DNA of 64,000 nucleotides, taken from the NCBI RefSeq assembly GCF_013423485.1, contig NZ_JABFFR010000003.1:485295-549294 (forward strand). The letters run 5' to 3'. The DNA comes from Azospirillum oleiclasticum (GTDB lineage Bacteria > Pseudomonadota > Alphaproteobacteria > Azospirillales > Azospirillaceae). Shown here in pieces: positions 8,360 to 16,499 of this stretch (positions are counted from its first letter, which is position 1; every line of letters starts with the position of its first letter). The notes under the pieces are model-generated. The model saw only the letters and a program-made list of their open reading frames with translations. It had not been told where the DNA came from and did no database searches. The position numbers and the translations under genes were made by a program.

Positions 8360-8397
8360 GAAGCGGCGCCGCCCCCTCGCGGGGACGGCGCCGCTTC
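8360..8397. terminator. Bidirectional hairpin between pmbA and the TRAP binding-protein gene
   Basis: GAAGCGGCGCCG (8360-8371) pairs perfectly with CGGCGCCGCTTC (8386-8397). The 12 base-pair stem sits between two convergent genes. No long T run follows on either strand, so it may act with Rho or protect 3' ends. Confidence 0.6.
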
Positions 8398-8409
8398 GAT
8401 GTCAGACGA

Positions 8410-9381
8410 TCACTTCGTGTCCTGGATGCGCTTGACCAGGCTGGCGAGCGTCGGGGTGCCGGCGAACTTCTCATAGACCGGCTTCATGGCGTTCATCAGC
8501 TCGGTCTTGTCCGGGATGGTCACGACCTGCACGCCGGAAGCCTCCACCACCTTGCGCGAGGCGATCTCGCGCTCGTCCCACAGCTTGCGCATGTAGGGCA
8601 CGGAGTCCTTGGCCGCCTTGCGGATCAGGGCCTGATCCTCCGGCTTCACCGTGTCCCAGATCTTCTTGGAGAAGACCAGCACCTCCGGCGCCAGCGAATG
8701 CTCCGACAGGGTGTAGAACTTCGCCGCCTCGAAGTGGCGGGAGGACTCGTAGCTCGGCCAGTTGTTCTCGGCGCCATCGACGATGCCGGTCTTCAGCGCG
8801 GTGTACACCTCGCCGAAGGGCATCGGGGTGGCGTTGGCGCCCAGCGCGTTCATCATGCCGACCCACAGGTCGGACTGCTGCACGCGGATCTTCATGCCCT
8901 TGAAGTCGGCCAGCGTCTGCACCGGCTTCTTGGTGGTGTAGAAGGAGCGGGCACCGCTGTCGTAGAAGGCGAGACCGATCAGCCCCTCCTTTTCCATCGA
9001 CTTCAGGATCTCGTCACCGATCGGACCGTCCAGCACCGTCCGCATGTGCTTCGTGTCGCGGAAGATGAAGGGCAGGCCGGTGACGATGGTCTCCGGCACC
9101 ACCGAGTTCAGCGGCGCCGTGTTGATGCGCATCATGTCGAGGCCACCGAGCTTGATCTGCTCGATGGTGTCCTTCTCGTTGCCCAGCGCGCCGTTGGGGA
9201 AGGTGCGGACGCCGAGCCGGCCGTTGGTCTGCTCCGACAGCAGCTTGCCCATGTACTTGACGGCTTCCACCGTGGGGTAGTCGCCCGGGTGGATGTCGGC
9301 CGAGCGGAAGTCGCGGGCTGCCGACGGCAGGGCAAGGCCCGCCACCGCGGCGAAAGCCAGAGCCGAAAGAAGTTTCCTCAT
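8410..9381 (-). CDS. TRAP transporter substrate-binding protein (DctP type, probably hexuronate)
   Basis: The 323-residue periplasmic protein has a Sec signal peptide (M-R-K-L-L, hydrophobic core, cleavage near A-A-R-D) followed by the DctP fold. Features are F-P-N-G-A-L-G-N-E near 62-70 and the G-M-K-I-R-V-Q-Q-S segment near 162-170, where the conserved arginine binds the substrate carboxylate, then V-D-G-A-E-N-N near 202. It lies 44 bases downstream of kdgD on the same strand inside a hexuronate cluster, so glucuronate or galacturonate is the likely ligand. The DctQ and DctM membrane subunits are not in the window. A GGGAGGAAACAAGG leader gives a good ribosome site. Confidence 0.87.
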   Translation of the reverse strand: MRKLLSALAFAAVAGLALPSAARDFRSADIHPGDYPTVEAVKYMGKLLSEQTNGRLGVRTFPNGALGNEKDTIEQIKLGGLDMMRINTAPLNSVVPETIVTGLPFIFRDTKHMRTVLDGPIGDEILKSMEKEGLIGLAFYDSGARSFYTTKKPVQTLADFKGMKIRVQQSDLWVGMMNALGANATPMPFGEVYTALKTGIVDGAENNWPSYESSRHFEAAKFYTLSEHSLAPEVLVFSKKIWDTVKPEDQALIRKAAKDSVPYMRKLWDEREIASRKVVEASGVQVVTIPDKTELMNAMKPVYEKFAGTPTLASLVKRIQDTK

Positions 9382-9425
9382 CCTTGTTTCCTCCCAGTCC
9401 AGGTTTCAGGAGTTCCGGGATCCGC

Positions 9426-10337
9426 TCACTGCGGCCCCAGGGATTCGATCAACACGCCCAGCGCCGTCCGCTCATCCGGGCGGAGATCGACCAGTGGGCT
9501 GCGCACGGGTCCCGCGCCGTGGCCGACGAGGTCGGCACCGGCCTTCACGATGCTGACCGCATAACCCGGCCGCCGGTTGCGGATGGCGGCGTAAGGCATG
9601 AAGAAGCTGTCGAGAAGGCTGTTGACGGTGTCCGTATCGCCCGCCGACACGGCTTGGTGGAACGCCATCGCCGTGCGCGGGATGAAATTGAAGACGGCCG
9701 ACGAATAGACCGGCACGCCGGCCGCCCGGTAGGGTGCCGCGAAGAACTCCGCCGTCGGCAGGCCGCCCATGTAGGCGAAGCGGTCGCCCATGCGGCGGCG
9801 GATCGAGATCAGCAATTCCAGGTCGCCGATGCCGTCCTTGAAGCCGATCAGGTTCGGGCATTCGTCGGCCAGCCGCGCCAGGGTCTCGGGGCCGAGCCGG
9901 CAGACGCCGCGGTTGTAGACGATGACGCCGATCCGGACCGAGCGGCAGATGGCGGCCACGTGGCGGGCGATGCCCTCCTGGTCCGCCTCCGTCAGGTAAT
10001 GCGGCAACACGAGGATGCCGGCAGCCCCCAATTCCTCGGCCTGCCGGGCGAGCCGGACGGCGATCCGGGTTCCGTAGCCGACACCGGCGACGATGGGCAC
10101 GCTTCCGCGGCAGGTGTCCACCGCCGTCCGCACGACCTCCGGATACTCGTCCAGATCGAGGGAGAAGAATTCCCCGGTTCCGCCCGCCGCGAACAGGGCC
10201 GACGCGCCATAGGTGGACAGCCATTCCAGCCGACGGCGATAGCCGGTCGCGTCGAACTCTCCGGCCGCGTCGAAGTCGGTCACCGGAAAGGACAGCAGTC
10301 CGGAAGACAGCGCGTGCTTCAGTTCGTCTGGCTGCAT
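9426..10337 (-). CDS. kdgD: 5-dehydro-4-deoxyglucarate dehydratase KdgD
   Basis: KdgD dehydrates and decarboxylates 5-keto-4-deoxy-D-glucarate to 2-oxoglutarate semialdehyde in the oxidative uronate/glucarate pathway. It is a member of the DHDPS/NAL aldolase superfamily with G-G-T-G-E at 52-56, the catalytic tyrosine in V-Y-N-R-G (Y141) and the Schiff-base lysine in I-G-F-K-D-G (K167). The C-terminal G-P-V-R-S-P-L block is characteristic. I place the start at 10337, giving 303 residues, the usual family length, with AGGAG ten bases upstream; a frame from 10430 is open but has no ribosome site. It probably forms one transcript with the downstream TRAP gene. Confidence 0.92.
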   Translation of the reverse strand: MQPDELKHALSSGLLSFPVTDFDAAGEFDATGYRRRLEWLSTYGASALFAAGGTGEFFSLDLDEYPEVVRTAVDTCRGSVPIVAGVGYGTRIAVRLARQAEELGAAGILVLPHYLTEADQEGIARHVAAICRSVRIGVIVYNRGVCRLGPETLARLADECPNLIGFKDGIGDLELLISIRRRMGDRFAYMGGLPTAEFFAAPYRAAGVPVYSSAVFNFIPRTAMAFHQAVSAGDTDTVNSLLDSFFMPYAAIRNRRPGYAVSIVKAGADLVGHGAGPVRSPLVDLRPDERTALGVLIESLGPQ

Positions 10338-10484
10338 ACCGAGAACGCTCCTGCGGCGGCGATGGGTGCCGTCCGTGCCGGTGTCGGTTGTATGATGAGC
10401 GGGCTCCGGCACAGCGTCGGTCCGCGACATTCGTCGCCGGATTCGCCTGCGGTTGCACGCTGAAGCTTCTATACCTCACATCAT

Positions 10485-10497
10485 CATGTCATACAAG
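10485..10497. promoter_or_regulatory. Putative GntR/FadR-type operator, site 1
   Basis: CATGTCATACAAG at 10485-10497 is a near-perfect palindrome around TGT-N3-ACA, the arrangement used by FadR-subfamily GntR regulators. It matches site 2 (10563-10575) at 11 of 13 positions. It lies about 150 bases upstream of kdgD and between kdgD and the divergent regulator gene. The link to the regulator is inferred. Confidence 0.6.
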
Positions 10498-10562
10498 CTG
10501 TCGATTGTTCTGGTGTGAACTTTCCTCTCGCCAAGCCATTTTCGGCAGTCCGCACCCGATGC

Positions 10563-10575
10563 CTTGTCGTACAAG
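10563..10575. promoter_or_regulatory. Putative GntR/FadR-type operator, site 2
   Basis: CTTGTCGTACAAG is a 13-base palindrome with five perfect base pairs on each side of a three-base centre. It lies 53 bases before the start of the gntR-type gene, well placed for autoregulation. Its centre is 78 bases from that of site 1. Confidence 0.65.
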
Positions 10576-10627
10576 TTCCCAGTGGCTATAGTTCGCAATA
10601 CGAAAAGAATGACGGGAGGACGGCCCG

Positions 10628-11341
10628 ATGGGCCTGCAACGGCGGGAGACGCTGACCGCGCAGCTCACGCGCACGCTGCAAGAGCGCATCGCCGCGGGCG
10701 ATTACCCGGTCGGCAGCAAACTTCCCAGCGAGCAGGACCTGATCGACGAGTTCGGCGTCAGCCGCACCGTGGTGCGGGAGGCCATATCGAGTCTGCGCGC
10801 CGGTGGCGTGGTGGCTACGCAGCAGGGGGTCGGCGCCTTCGTGCTGAACCCCGGCAACACGCCCTTCACCATCCAGGCTGCCGAGCTGGAGGTGGTGTAC
10901 GAAGTCATCGCCGTGCTGGAACTGCGCATCGGCGTGGAGACGGAATGCGCGGCGCTGGCCGCCCAACGACGCCGCGACGATCACATAGTATCCCTGCGCG
11001 GCGCGCTCGACCGCATGATCACCGCCATCGGCGGCGGCGAGGACACCGTCGAACCCGACCTGGACTTCCACCGCGGCATCGCGGAGGCGACGGGCAACCG
11101 CCACTTCCTGAACCTGTTCGAATATCTCGGCACGCTGCTGATCCCGCGGGCCCGGCTGCGGGCCGCCTACCGGCCGGCGGAGATGGACAGCTACCTCAAC
11201 CGGATCAACGCCCAGCACGAGGACATCTTCCAGGCCATCGTCCGGCAGGATTCCGACGCCGCGCGCGCGGCGATGCGGCTGCACCTGACCAGCAGCCGGG
11301 AACGCCTGCGCGCGAGCATCGATGGCAAGCATGGCGGGTGA
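10628..11341 (+). CDS. FadR-subfamily GntR transcriptional regulator
   Basis: The 237-residue protein has an N-terminal winged helix with the GntR signature K-L-P-S-E-Q-D-L-I-D-E-F-G-V-S-R at 31-46 followed by V-V-R-E-A-I. A C-terminal all-helical FCD ligand domain follows, with the metal-site motif D-L-D-F-H-R (D146, H148) and later histidines in Q-H-E-D-I-F and L-H-L-T-S-S. FadR-subfamily regulators of hexuronate clusters (UxuR, ExuR, GguR types) usually respond to uronates or their keto-deoxy products. The gene is divergent from kdgD and ends six bases before the convergent uxuA stop, so it probably controls the whole cluster. Confidence 0.9.
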   Translation: MGLQRRETLTAQLTRTLQERIAAGDYPVGSKLPSEQDLIDEFGVSRTVVREAISSLRAGGVVATQQGVGAFVLNPGNTPFTIQAAELEVVYEVIAVLELRIGVETECAALAAQRRRDDHIVSLRGALDRMITAIGGGEDTVEPDLDFHRGIAEATGNRHFLNLFEYLGTLLIPRARLRAAYRPAEMDSYLNRINAQHEDIFQAIVRQDSDAARAAMRLHLTSSRERLRASIDGKHGG

Positions 11342-11347
11342 CCTCGG

Positions 11348-12532
11348 TTAGGCCGCGTCCAGCACCTGAACCGCGCGCATGATGCCGCGCAGTTCCGCCA
11401 GCCCCTTCAGCCGGCCGATCGCCGAATAGCCGGGGTTCACCACCTTGCCCAGGTCGTCGAGCATCTGAAGCCCATGGTCGGGGCGCATGGGGATCACCGC
11501 GTCCGGCCGGCCGGCCGCCTGCCGCTCCCGCTGCGCGGCGCAGATGACTCGGATCAGGGCCACCATATCGACGTCCCCGTCCAGATGGTGCGCCTCGTGG
11601 AAGGACTGCGGGTCGGCCTCCCGCTTGGTGCTGCGCAGGTGCAGGAAGTGCACGCGGTCACGGAATTCGGCGAACATGGCCGGCAGGTCGTTGTCCGGCC
11701 GCACGCCGAAGGACCCGGCGCAGAAGGTCAGCCCGTGGCTGGGGCTCGCGCTCTGTTCCAGCAGCCAGCGCACGTCGGCGGCGGTGCTGACCACCCGCGG
11801 GAGGCCGAGCAGCGGACGCGGCGGGTCGTCCGGGTGGATGCCAAGGCGAACCCCCGCCTCCTCGGCCACCGGCGCCACCGCCTGGACGAACGCCGACAGG
11901 GTCGAGCGCAGGCCGTCGGCCCCGATGTCACGGTAACGGTCGAGCTGGCCGCGGAACTGGTCCAGCGTGTAGCTCTCCTCCGCCCCCGGAAGCCCGGCGA
12001 TGATGGTGCGCACCAGCCGCTCGCGCGCCGACTCGTCCATGGCCTCGAAGGCGGCGCGGGCGCTGCGCGCGCGGTCGGGGCCATATTCGGCCTCCGCCTC
12101 GGACCGGCGCAGGATGAACAGCTCGAAGGCGGCGAACTGGTCGGCGTCGAAGCGCAGCGCGCGCGACCCGTCCGGCAGCTCGTAGGCGAGATCCGTGCGG
12201 GTCCAGTCCAGCACCGGCATGAAGTTGTAGCAGACGGTGCGGACGCCGCAAGCGGCGAGGTTGCGCAGCGTCGCGGCGTAGGCGTCGATGTGCGCCCGCC
12301 AAGCTCCGGTGCGGGTCTTGATCTCCTCCGACACCGGGACGCTCTCGACCACCGACCAGGTGAGGCCGGCGTCCTCGATCATCCGCTTGCGCGCGGCGAT
12401 CTCCTCGACCGGCCACTCGGTGCCGTTGGGGATGTGGTGCAGGGCGGTGACGATGCCGGTCGCCCCGGCTTGGCGGATGTGCGCGAGCGGGATCGGATCC
12501 TTGGGACCGAACCAGCGCCAAGTCTGTTCCAT
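11348..12532 (-). CDS. uxuA: Mannonate dehydratase UxuA
   Basis: UxuA removes water from D-mannonate to give 2-keto-3-deoxygluconate. The 394-residue protein has the normal length and the N-terminal W-R-W-F-G-P-K-D-P and A-L-H-H-I-P-N-G blocks. The TIM-barrel metal-site segments are H-P-D-D-P-P near 223-228, F-C-A-G-S-F-G near 260-266, H-L-R-S near 287-290 and M-R-P-D-H-G near 351-356. It is divergent from uxaC and convergent with the regulator. With UxaC and UxuB it completes the glucuronate isomerase route. Confidence 0.94.
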   Translation of the reverse strand: MEQTWRWFGPKDPIPLAHIRQAGATGIVTALHHIPNGTEWPVEEIAARKRMIEDAGLTWSVVESVPVSEEIKTRTGAWRAHIDAYAATLRNLAACGVRTVCYNFMPVLDWTRTDLAYELPDGSRALRFDADQFAAFELFILRRSEAEAEYGPDRARSARAAFEAMDESARERLVRTIIAGLPGAEESYTLDQFRGQLDRYRDIGADGLRSTLSAFVQAVAPVAEEAGVRLGIHPDDPPRPLLGLPRVVSTAADVRWLLEQSASPSHGLTFCAGSFGVRPDNDLPAMFAEFRDRVHFLHLRSTKREADPQSFHEAHHLDGDVDMVALIRVICAAQRERQAAGRPDAVIPMRPDHGLQMLDDLGKVVNPGYSAIGRLKGLAELRGIMRAVQVLDAA

Positions 12533-12656
12533 AAACCGATGCCTCCCCTGGGAACGGCCGTTGCTCCGGCCGATGTGCCCGACGGTGCGCCAATCAGAGG
12601 GTTAGGATGCCGTCAATTGGTCAGGCCACATTACCGCTTGATGGTCCGGCGGCGTA

Positions 12657-12675
12657 GATGTAAGTTTACAACATC
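12657..12675. promoter_or_regulatory. Dyad in the uxuA-uxaC intergenic region
   Basis: GATGT (12657-12661) and ACATC (12671-12675) form an inverted repeat that encloses a second dyad, TGTAA-GT-TTACA (12659-12670). It sits in the 239-base divergent promoter region. Its half-site spacing differs from the TGT-N3-ACA sites at 10485 and 10563, so whether the same regulator binds is uncertain. Confidence 0.35.
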
Positions 12676-12771
12676 GACCGCTCAGCCACCCGCACAGTCG
12701 GTGGTACGGAGGATGAGACGCACCGTGCGCGTCGTCCAGGGCGGAAGCGGAGACGCACGGGAGGGATGGAC

Positions 12772-14172
12772 ATGCTTCACGAAGACCGGCTTTTCCCGAG
12801 CGATCCGACGCAGCGCGCCATCGCGCGCCGTCTCTACGCGGAGGTGCGGGACCTGCCCATCGTCAGCCCGCACGGCCACACGGATCCGTCGTGGTTCGCG
12901 CGCAACGAGGCCTTCCCCGATCCCGCGACGCTGTTCGTCGTTCCCGACCACTACATCTTCCGCATGCTCTACAGCCAGGGCGTGACGCTGGAAAGCCTGG
13001 GCATCGGCCGCCGCGACGGCGCTGCGGTGGAGACGGACCCGCGCACCATCTGGCGCCGCTTCGCCGCCCACTGGCCCCTGTTCCGCGGCACGCCCACCAA
13101 GATGTGGCTGGAGCATTCGCTGGAGACGCTGTTCGGCATCACCGACCGGCTGTCGCCCGACACGGCCGACGCCATCTACGACCGCATCGACGCCAGCCTG
13201 CGGACGCCGGAGTTCCGCCCGCGCGCTTTGTTCGAGCGCTTCAAGATCGAGGTGATCGCCACCACCGAATCACCGACCGACACGCTGGAGCATCACCGCG
13301 CCATCCGCGAGAGCGGCTGGACCGGGCGTGTCGTTACCGCCTACCGCCCCGACCCGGTGGTCGATCCGGAGTTCGAGGGTTTCGCCGCCAATGTGGCACG
13401 GCTGGGCGAACTGACCGGCGAGGACACCGGGACCTGGGCCGGCTACCTCGCCGCGCACGCCCGCCGCCGCGCCTTCTTCAAGGATCACGGAGCGACCTCC
13501 ACCGACCATGGGCACGCCGCGGCGACCACCGCCGACCTGCCGGAAGCCGAGTGCCGCCGCCTGTTCGACGGCGCGCTGAAGGGCACCCTGTCAGCGGCGG
13601 AGGCGGACCAGTTCCGCGGGCAGATGCTGACCGAGATGGCGCGCATGAGCCTGGAGGACGGGCTGGTCATGCAGATCCATCCCGGCTCCTTCCGCAACCA
13701 CAACGCCGCGCTGTTCGCCGGCTTCGGCCGCGACAAGGGCGCGGACATCCCGATGCGCACCGACTATGTGCGGGCGCTGAAGCCGATGCTCGACCGGTTC
13801 GGCAACGAGCGCGACCTGACAATCATCCTCTTCACGCTGGATGAGACCGTCTATTCGCGCGAGCTGGCGCCGCTCGCCGGGCACTACCCCGCCCTTCGCC
13901 TCGGCCCCGCCTGGTGGTTCTTCGACGCGCCGGAAGGCATGCGCCGGTACCGCGAACTGGTGACGGAGACGGCCGGCTTCTACAACACCGTCGGCTTCAA
14001 CGACGACACCCGCGCCTTCTGTTCGATCCCCGCCCGCCACGATGTGGCGCGGCGCGTGGATTGCGCCTTCCTGGCGCGGCTGGTCGCCGAGCACCGGCTG
14101 GACGAGGACGAGGCGCGCGAGACGGCGATCGACCTCACCTACCGGCTGGTGAAGGCCGCCTACAAGCTTTGA
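12772..14172 (+). CDS. uxaC: Glucuronate isomerase UxaC
   Basis: UxaC converts D-glucuronate to D-fructuronate (and galacturonate to tagaturonate). It is an amidohydrolase-fold enzyme of about 466 residues with the early metal-binding S-P-H-G-H-T-D motif, the M-W-L-E-H segment near 110, Q-I-H-P-G near 300, and F-N-D-D-T-R near 405. An ATG at 12766 directly abuts the GGGAGGG ribosome site, so the ATG at 12772, six bases beyond it, is the better start. It is transcribed away from uxuA, and a strong terminator separates it from uxuB. Confidence 0.94.
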   Translation: MLHEDRLFPSDPTQRAIARRLYAEVRDLPIVSPHGHTDPSWFARNEAFPDPATLFVVPDHYIFRMLYSQGVTLESLGIGRRDGAAVETDPRTIWRRFAAHWPLFRGTPTKMWLEHSLETLFGITDRLSPDTADAIYDRIDASLRTPEFRPRALFERFKIEVIATTESPTDTLEHHRAIRESGWTGRVVTAYRPDPVVDPEFEGFAANVARLGELTGEDTGTWAGYLAAHARRRAFFKDHGATSTDHGHAAATTADLPEAECRRLFDGALKGTLSAAEADQFRGQMLTEMARMSLEDGLVMQIHPGSFRNHNAALFAGFGRDKGADIPMRTDYVRALKPMLDRFGNERDLTIILFTLDETVYSRELAPLAGHYPALRLGPAWWFFDAPEGMRRYRELVTETAGFYNTVGFNDDTRAFCSIPARHDVARRVDCAFLARLVAEHRLDEDEARETAIDLTYRLVKAAYKL

Positions 14173-14234
14173 GGAACTCGGCACGCGCTGTGGCCGCGCG
14201 TTGCCGGGTGGAGTAGCGTCTCCTCCAACTGTGT

Positions 14235-14273
14235 CCCGCCCGGTGCCTCCGGGCAACCGGGCGGGCGCTTTTT
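14235..14273 (+). terminator. Rho-independent terminator after uxaC
   Basis: CCCGCCCGGT (14235-14244) pairs perfectly with ACCGGGCGGG (14256-14265) and is followed by CGCTTTTT. This is a textbook intrinsic terminator, so uxuB needs its own promoter between here and 14344 or depends on read-through. Confidence 0.87.
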
Positions 14274-14343
14274 CGGACGACCATCCACCCACATCATCCG
14301 GAACACACCGGCAAATCATAAGTCACCGGAGGGAACGACCGCC

Positions 14344-15813
14344 GTGAGGCTCCACCCCGACCGTCTGGCGGCTCTCCCCGCCACCGTGCAGACCCCCGGC
14401 TACGACCGGCGTTCGCTCGCCACCGGCATCGTTCATCTGGGAATCGGCGCCTTCCACCGCGCCCATCAGGCCGTCTACACCGAAGACGTGCTGAACCGCG
14501 ACGGCGGCGCCTGGGGGATCTCCGGCGTGTCGCTGCGCAGCCCCGACACCCGCGACGCGCTCGCCCCGCAGGGAAACCTCTACACCGTCGCGGTGCGTGG
14601 CGCCGACGGCGAGCGGCTGCGCGTCATCGGCTCGGTGATCGAGACGCTGGTGGCACCGGAGAACCCGTCCGCGGTGCTGGCGCGCCTCACCGCCCCCGGC
14701 ACCCGCATCGTCAGCCTGACCGTGACCGAGAAGGGTTACTGCCACGACCCGGCCACCGGCACGCTGGACGAGAACCACCCCGACATCCGCCACGACCTCG
14801 CCGAGCCGGGGAACCCCCGCTCCGCGCTGGGCTTCATGGCGGAAGCGCTGCGGCTGCGCCGCGAGGCCGGGCTGGCGCCCTTCACGGTGATCAGCTGCGA
14901 CAATCTGCCCAGCAACGGCGAGACGGTGGCGCGCCTGCTCCGCCGCTTTGCCACGCTGCGCGATCCGGCTTTCGGGCGCTGGGTCGAGGACACGGTGGCC
15001 TTCCCCAACAGCATGGTCGACCGCATCGTGCCGGCCACCACCGAGGCCGACCGCGGCGCGGTCACGGCGGCGCTGGGCATGGAGGATGCGTGGCCGGTGA
15101 TGACCGAGCCGTTCACGCAATGGGTGATCGAGGACCGTTTCACCGCCGGCCGGCCGGCGTGGGAGACCTGCGGGGCCGAGCTGGTGGCCGACGTCCATCC
15201 CTATGAGCTGATGAAGCTGCGGCTGCTGAACGGCAGCCACTCCTGCATCGCCTATCTCGGCTACCTTGCCGGCTATCAGACGGTGTCGGAGACGATGGCC
15301 GATCCGGCCTTCGCCGCCCACGTCCGTCGCTTCATGGACGAGGAGGTGACCCCCACCCTGCCCGTCCCGCCGGGCGCCGACCTCGGCCGCTACAAATCGT
15401 CGCTGATCGAGCGCTTCCACAACCCGGCGCTCAAGCACCGGACCTGGCAGATCGCCATGGACGGCACGCAGAAGATCCCGCAGCGCTGGCTCAACACCGT
15501 GCGGGACCGGCTGGCCGCCGGGGCCCCGATCGACCGGCTGGCCCTGGGGGTCGCCGCCTGGATGCGCTACGTCACCGGCACCGACGAGCGTGGCCAGCCG
15601 ATCGATGTGCGTGACCCGATGGCCGCCCAGCTCCGCGCCATCGCCGATGAGGCCGGACCCGTTGCGGCAAGGCTGGCGCCGGCTCTGCTCGGTGTCAAAG
15701 CGGTCTTCGGGGATGATCTGTCGACCAATCCCGCCTTCGTGCTGCCGGTCACCATGGCGCTTGAGCGTCTTTACAAGGACGGTGCACAAAGGGTGGTCGC
15801 CGCCATGGTGTAA
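14344..15813 (+). CDS. uxuB: Fructuronate reductase / mannitol dehydrogenase family
   Basis: The 489-residue protein is a polyol-specific long-chain dehydrogenase. An N-terminal Rossmann fold carries I-V-H-L-G-I-G-A-F-H-R-A-H-Q, T-E-K-G-Y is near 130, and the family signature K-L-R-L-L-N-G-S-H-S with its catalytic lysine is near 290. Fructuronate reductase, mannitol dehydrogenase and arabinitol dehydrogenase are hard to separate by motif. Its place beside uxaC and uxuA argues for reduction of D-fructuronate to D-mannonate with NADH. The start is GTG with GGAGGG upstream. Confidence 0.88.
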   Translation: MRLHPDRLAALPATVQTPGYDRRSLATGIVHLGIGAFHRAHQAVYTEDVLNRDGGAWGISGVSLRSPDTRDALAPQGNLYTVAVRGADGERLRVIGSVIETLVAPENPSAVLARLTAPGTRIVSLTVTEKGYCHDPATGTLDENHPDIRHDLAEPGNPRSALGFMAEALRLRREAGLAPFTVISCDNLPSNGETVARLLRRFATLRDPAFGRWVEDTVAFPNSMVDRIVPATTEADRGAVTAALGMEDAWPVMTEPFTQWVIEDRFTAGRPAWETCGAELVADVHPYELMKLRLLNGSHSCIAYLGYLAGYQTVSETMADPAFAAHVRRFMDEEVTPTLPVPPGADLGRYKSSLIERFHNPALKHRTWQIAMDGTQKIPQRWLNTVRDRLAAGAPIDRLALGVAAWMRYVTGTDERGQPIDVRDPMAAQLRAIADEAGPVAARLAPALLGVKAVFGDDLSTNPAFVLPVTMALERLYKDGAQRVVAAMV

Positions 15814-15950
15814 CCGGCGTCACCGGCGGAGTGAAGACACGACGGCTTCGGCGTCCGGGAACGGGGTCGGAGCCGTTCTGCTTTCCGGAGTCTTCGATCC
15901 GCCTGCCGGATCATCGGCCATGCATCACATGCAGCGCAGCATAAACTCGA

Positions 15951-15979
15951 TTGCGAGTCGTTCGCATAGCGAGTAACAT
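15951..15979 (+). promoter_or_regulatory. Probable sigma-70 promoter of the TonB system
   Basis: TTGCGA (15951-15956) and TAACAT (15974-15979), spaced by exactly 17 bases, each match four of six consensus positions. The element lies 56 bases before the first gene of the exbB-exbD-tonB unit, and a Fur-like box covers its -35 and spacer. Confidence 0.5.
15952..15966. promoter_or_regulatory. Putative Fur box
   Basis: TGCGAGTCGTTCGCA at 15952-15966 is a 7-1-7 type dyad with perfect TGCGA/TCGCA arms, similar to Fur sites of the form TGCGAATGATTCGCA. It overlaps the predicted promoter at 15951-15979. This is a good position for iron-dependent repression of a TonB system. Binding is inferred. Confidence 0.6.
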
Positions 15980-16029
15980 CCGCGGCCGTTGGAGAAATTC
16001 GACATCGGCCAACCGTTGCGGATCGATCG

Positions 16030-16044
16030 TGCAAATGAATTGCA
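16030..16044. promoter_or_regulatory. Second TGCRA-N5-TYGCA dyad overlapping a start codon
   Basis: TGCAAATGAATTGCA has TGCAA/TTGCA arms of the same geometry as the box at 15952. It spans the ATG at 16035. It could be a second Fur-family site or a chance product of the coding sequence. Confidence 0.35.
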
Positions 16045-16472
16045 ATCGCTCATTCTTCCGTTCCGCCCGAGCCTTCGGGTTTGCCGCCCTTACGGTTCTG
16101 TCCACCGCAGCGGCCTGGGCCGCAGAACCGTTGGGCGTCGAGCTCAACCGGCTGGAGGAGCGCGACGGATCCTGCCGCGTTTATCTGGTGATGAGCAACC
16201 CGTCGCCGCGCTCATACGAGGCGCTGAAGCTCGACCTCGTGCTCTTCGGTACCGACGGCGTGATCGCCCGCCGGGTGGCGGTGGACACAGCCCCGCTGCG
16301 CCCGACCAAGACGACCGTCAAGCTGTTCGACGTGAGCGGCCTTCCCTGCGCCGGTATCGGCAGCGTGCTTCTCAACGACGTCATCGAGTGCCGTGGCACC
16401 GACGTCTCCGCCACCGACTGTGTCGCCTCGGTCCAACCGAGCAGCCGGTCGTCCGTGGCCTTCACGAAGTAA
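16035..16472 (+). CDS. Secreted protein of unknown function, first gene of the TonB unit
   Basis: The 145-residue product begins with an N-terminal signal peptide (M-N-C-N-R-S-F-F-R-S-A-R, hydrophobic core, likely cleavage after A-A-W-A-A). The mature part of about 115 residues has four cysteines, including S-C-R-V-Y-L, L-P-C-A-G-I-G and I-E-C-R, which could form two disulfides, and is predicted mostly beta (V-Y-L-V-M-S-N-P-S repeats of alternating polarity). I do not recognise a named domain. It lies 27 bases upstream of exbB and shares the putative Fur-controlled promoter, so a periplasmic accessory role in TonB-dependent uptake is a fair guess. A GTG at 16029 is an alternative start. Confidence 0.75.
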   Translation: MNCNRSFFRSARAFGFAALTVLSTAAAWAAEPLGVELNRLEERDGSCRVYLVMSNPSPRSYEALKLDLVLFGTDGVIARRVAVDTAPLRPTKTTVKLFDVSGLPCAGIGSVLLNDVIECRGTDVSATDCVASVQPSSRSSVAFTK

Positions 16473-16499
16473 CCTTACCGCATCTCAGGGTAACGCCCG

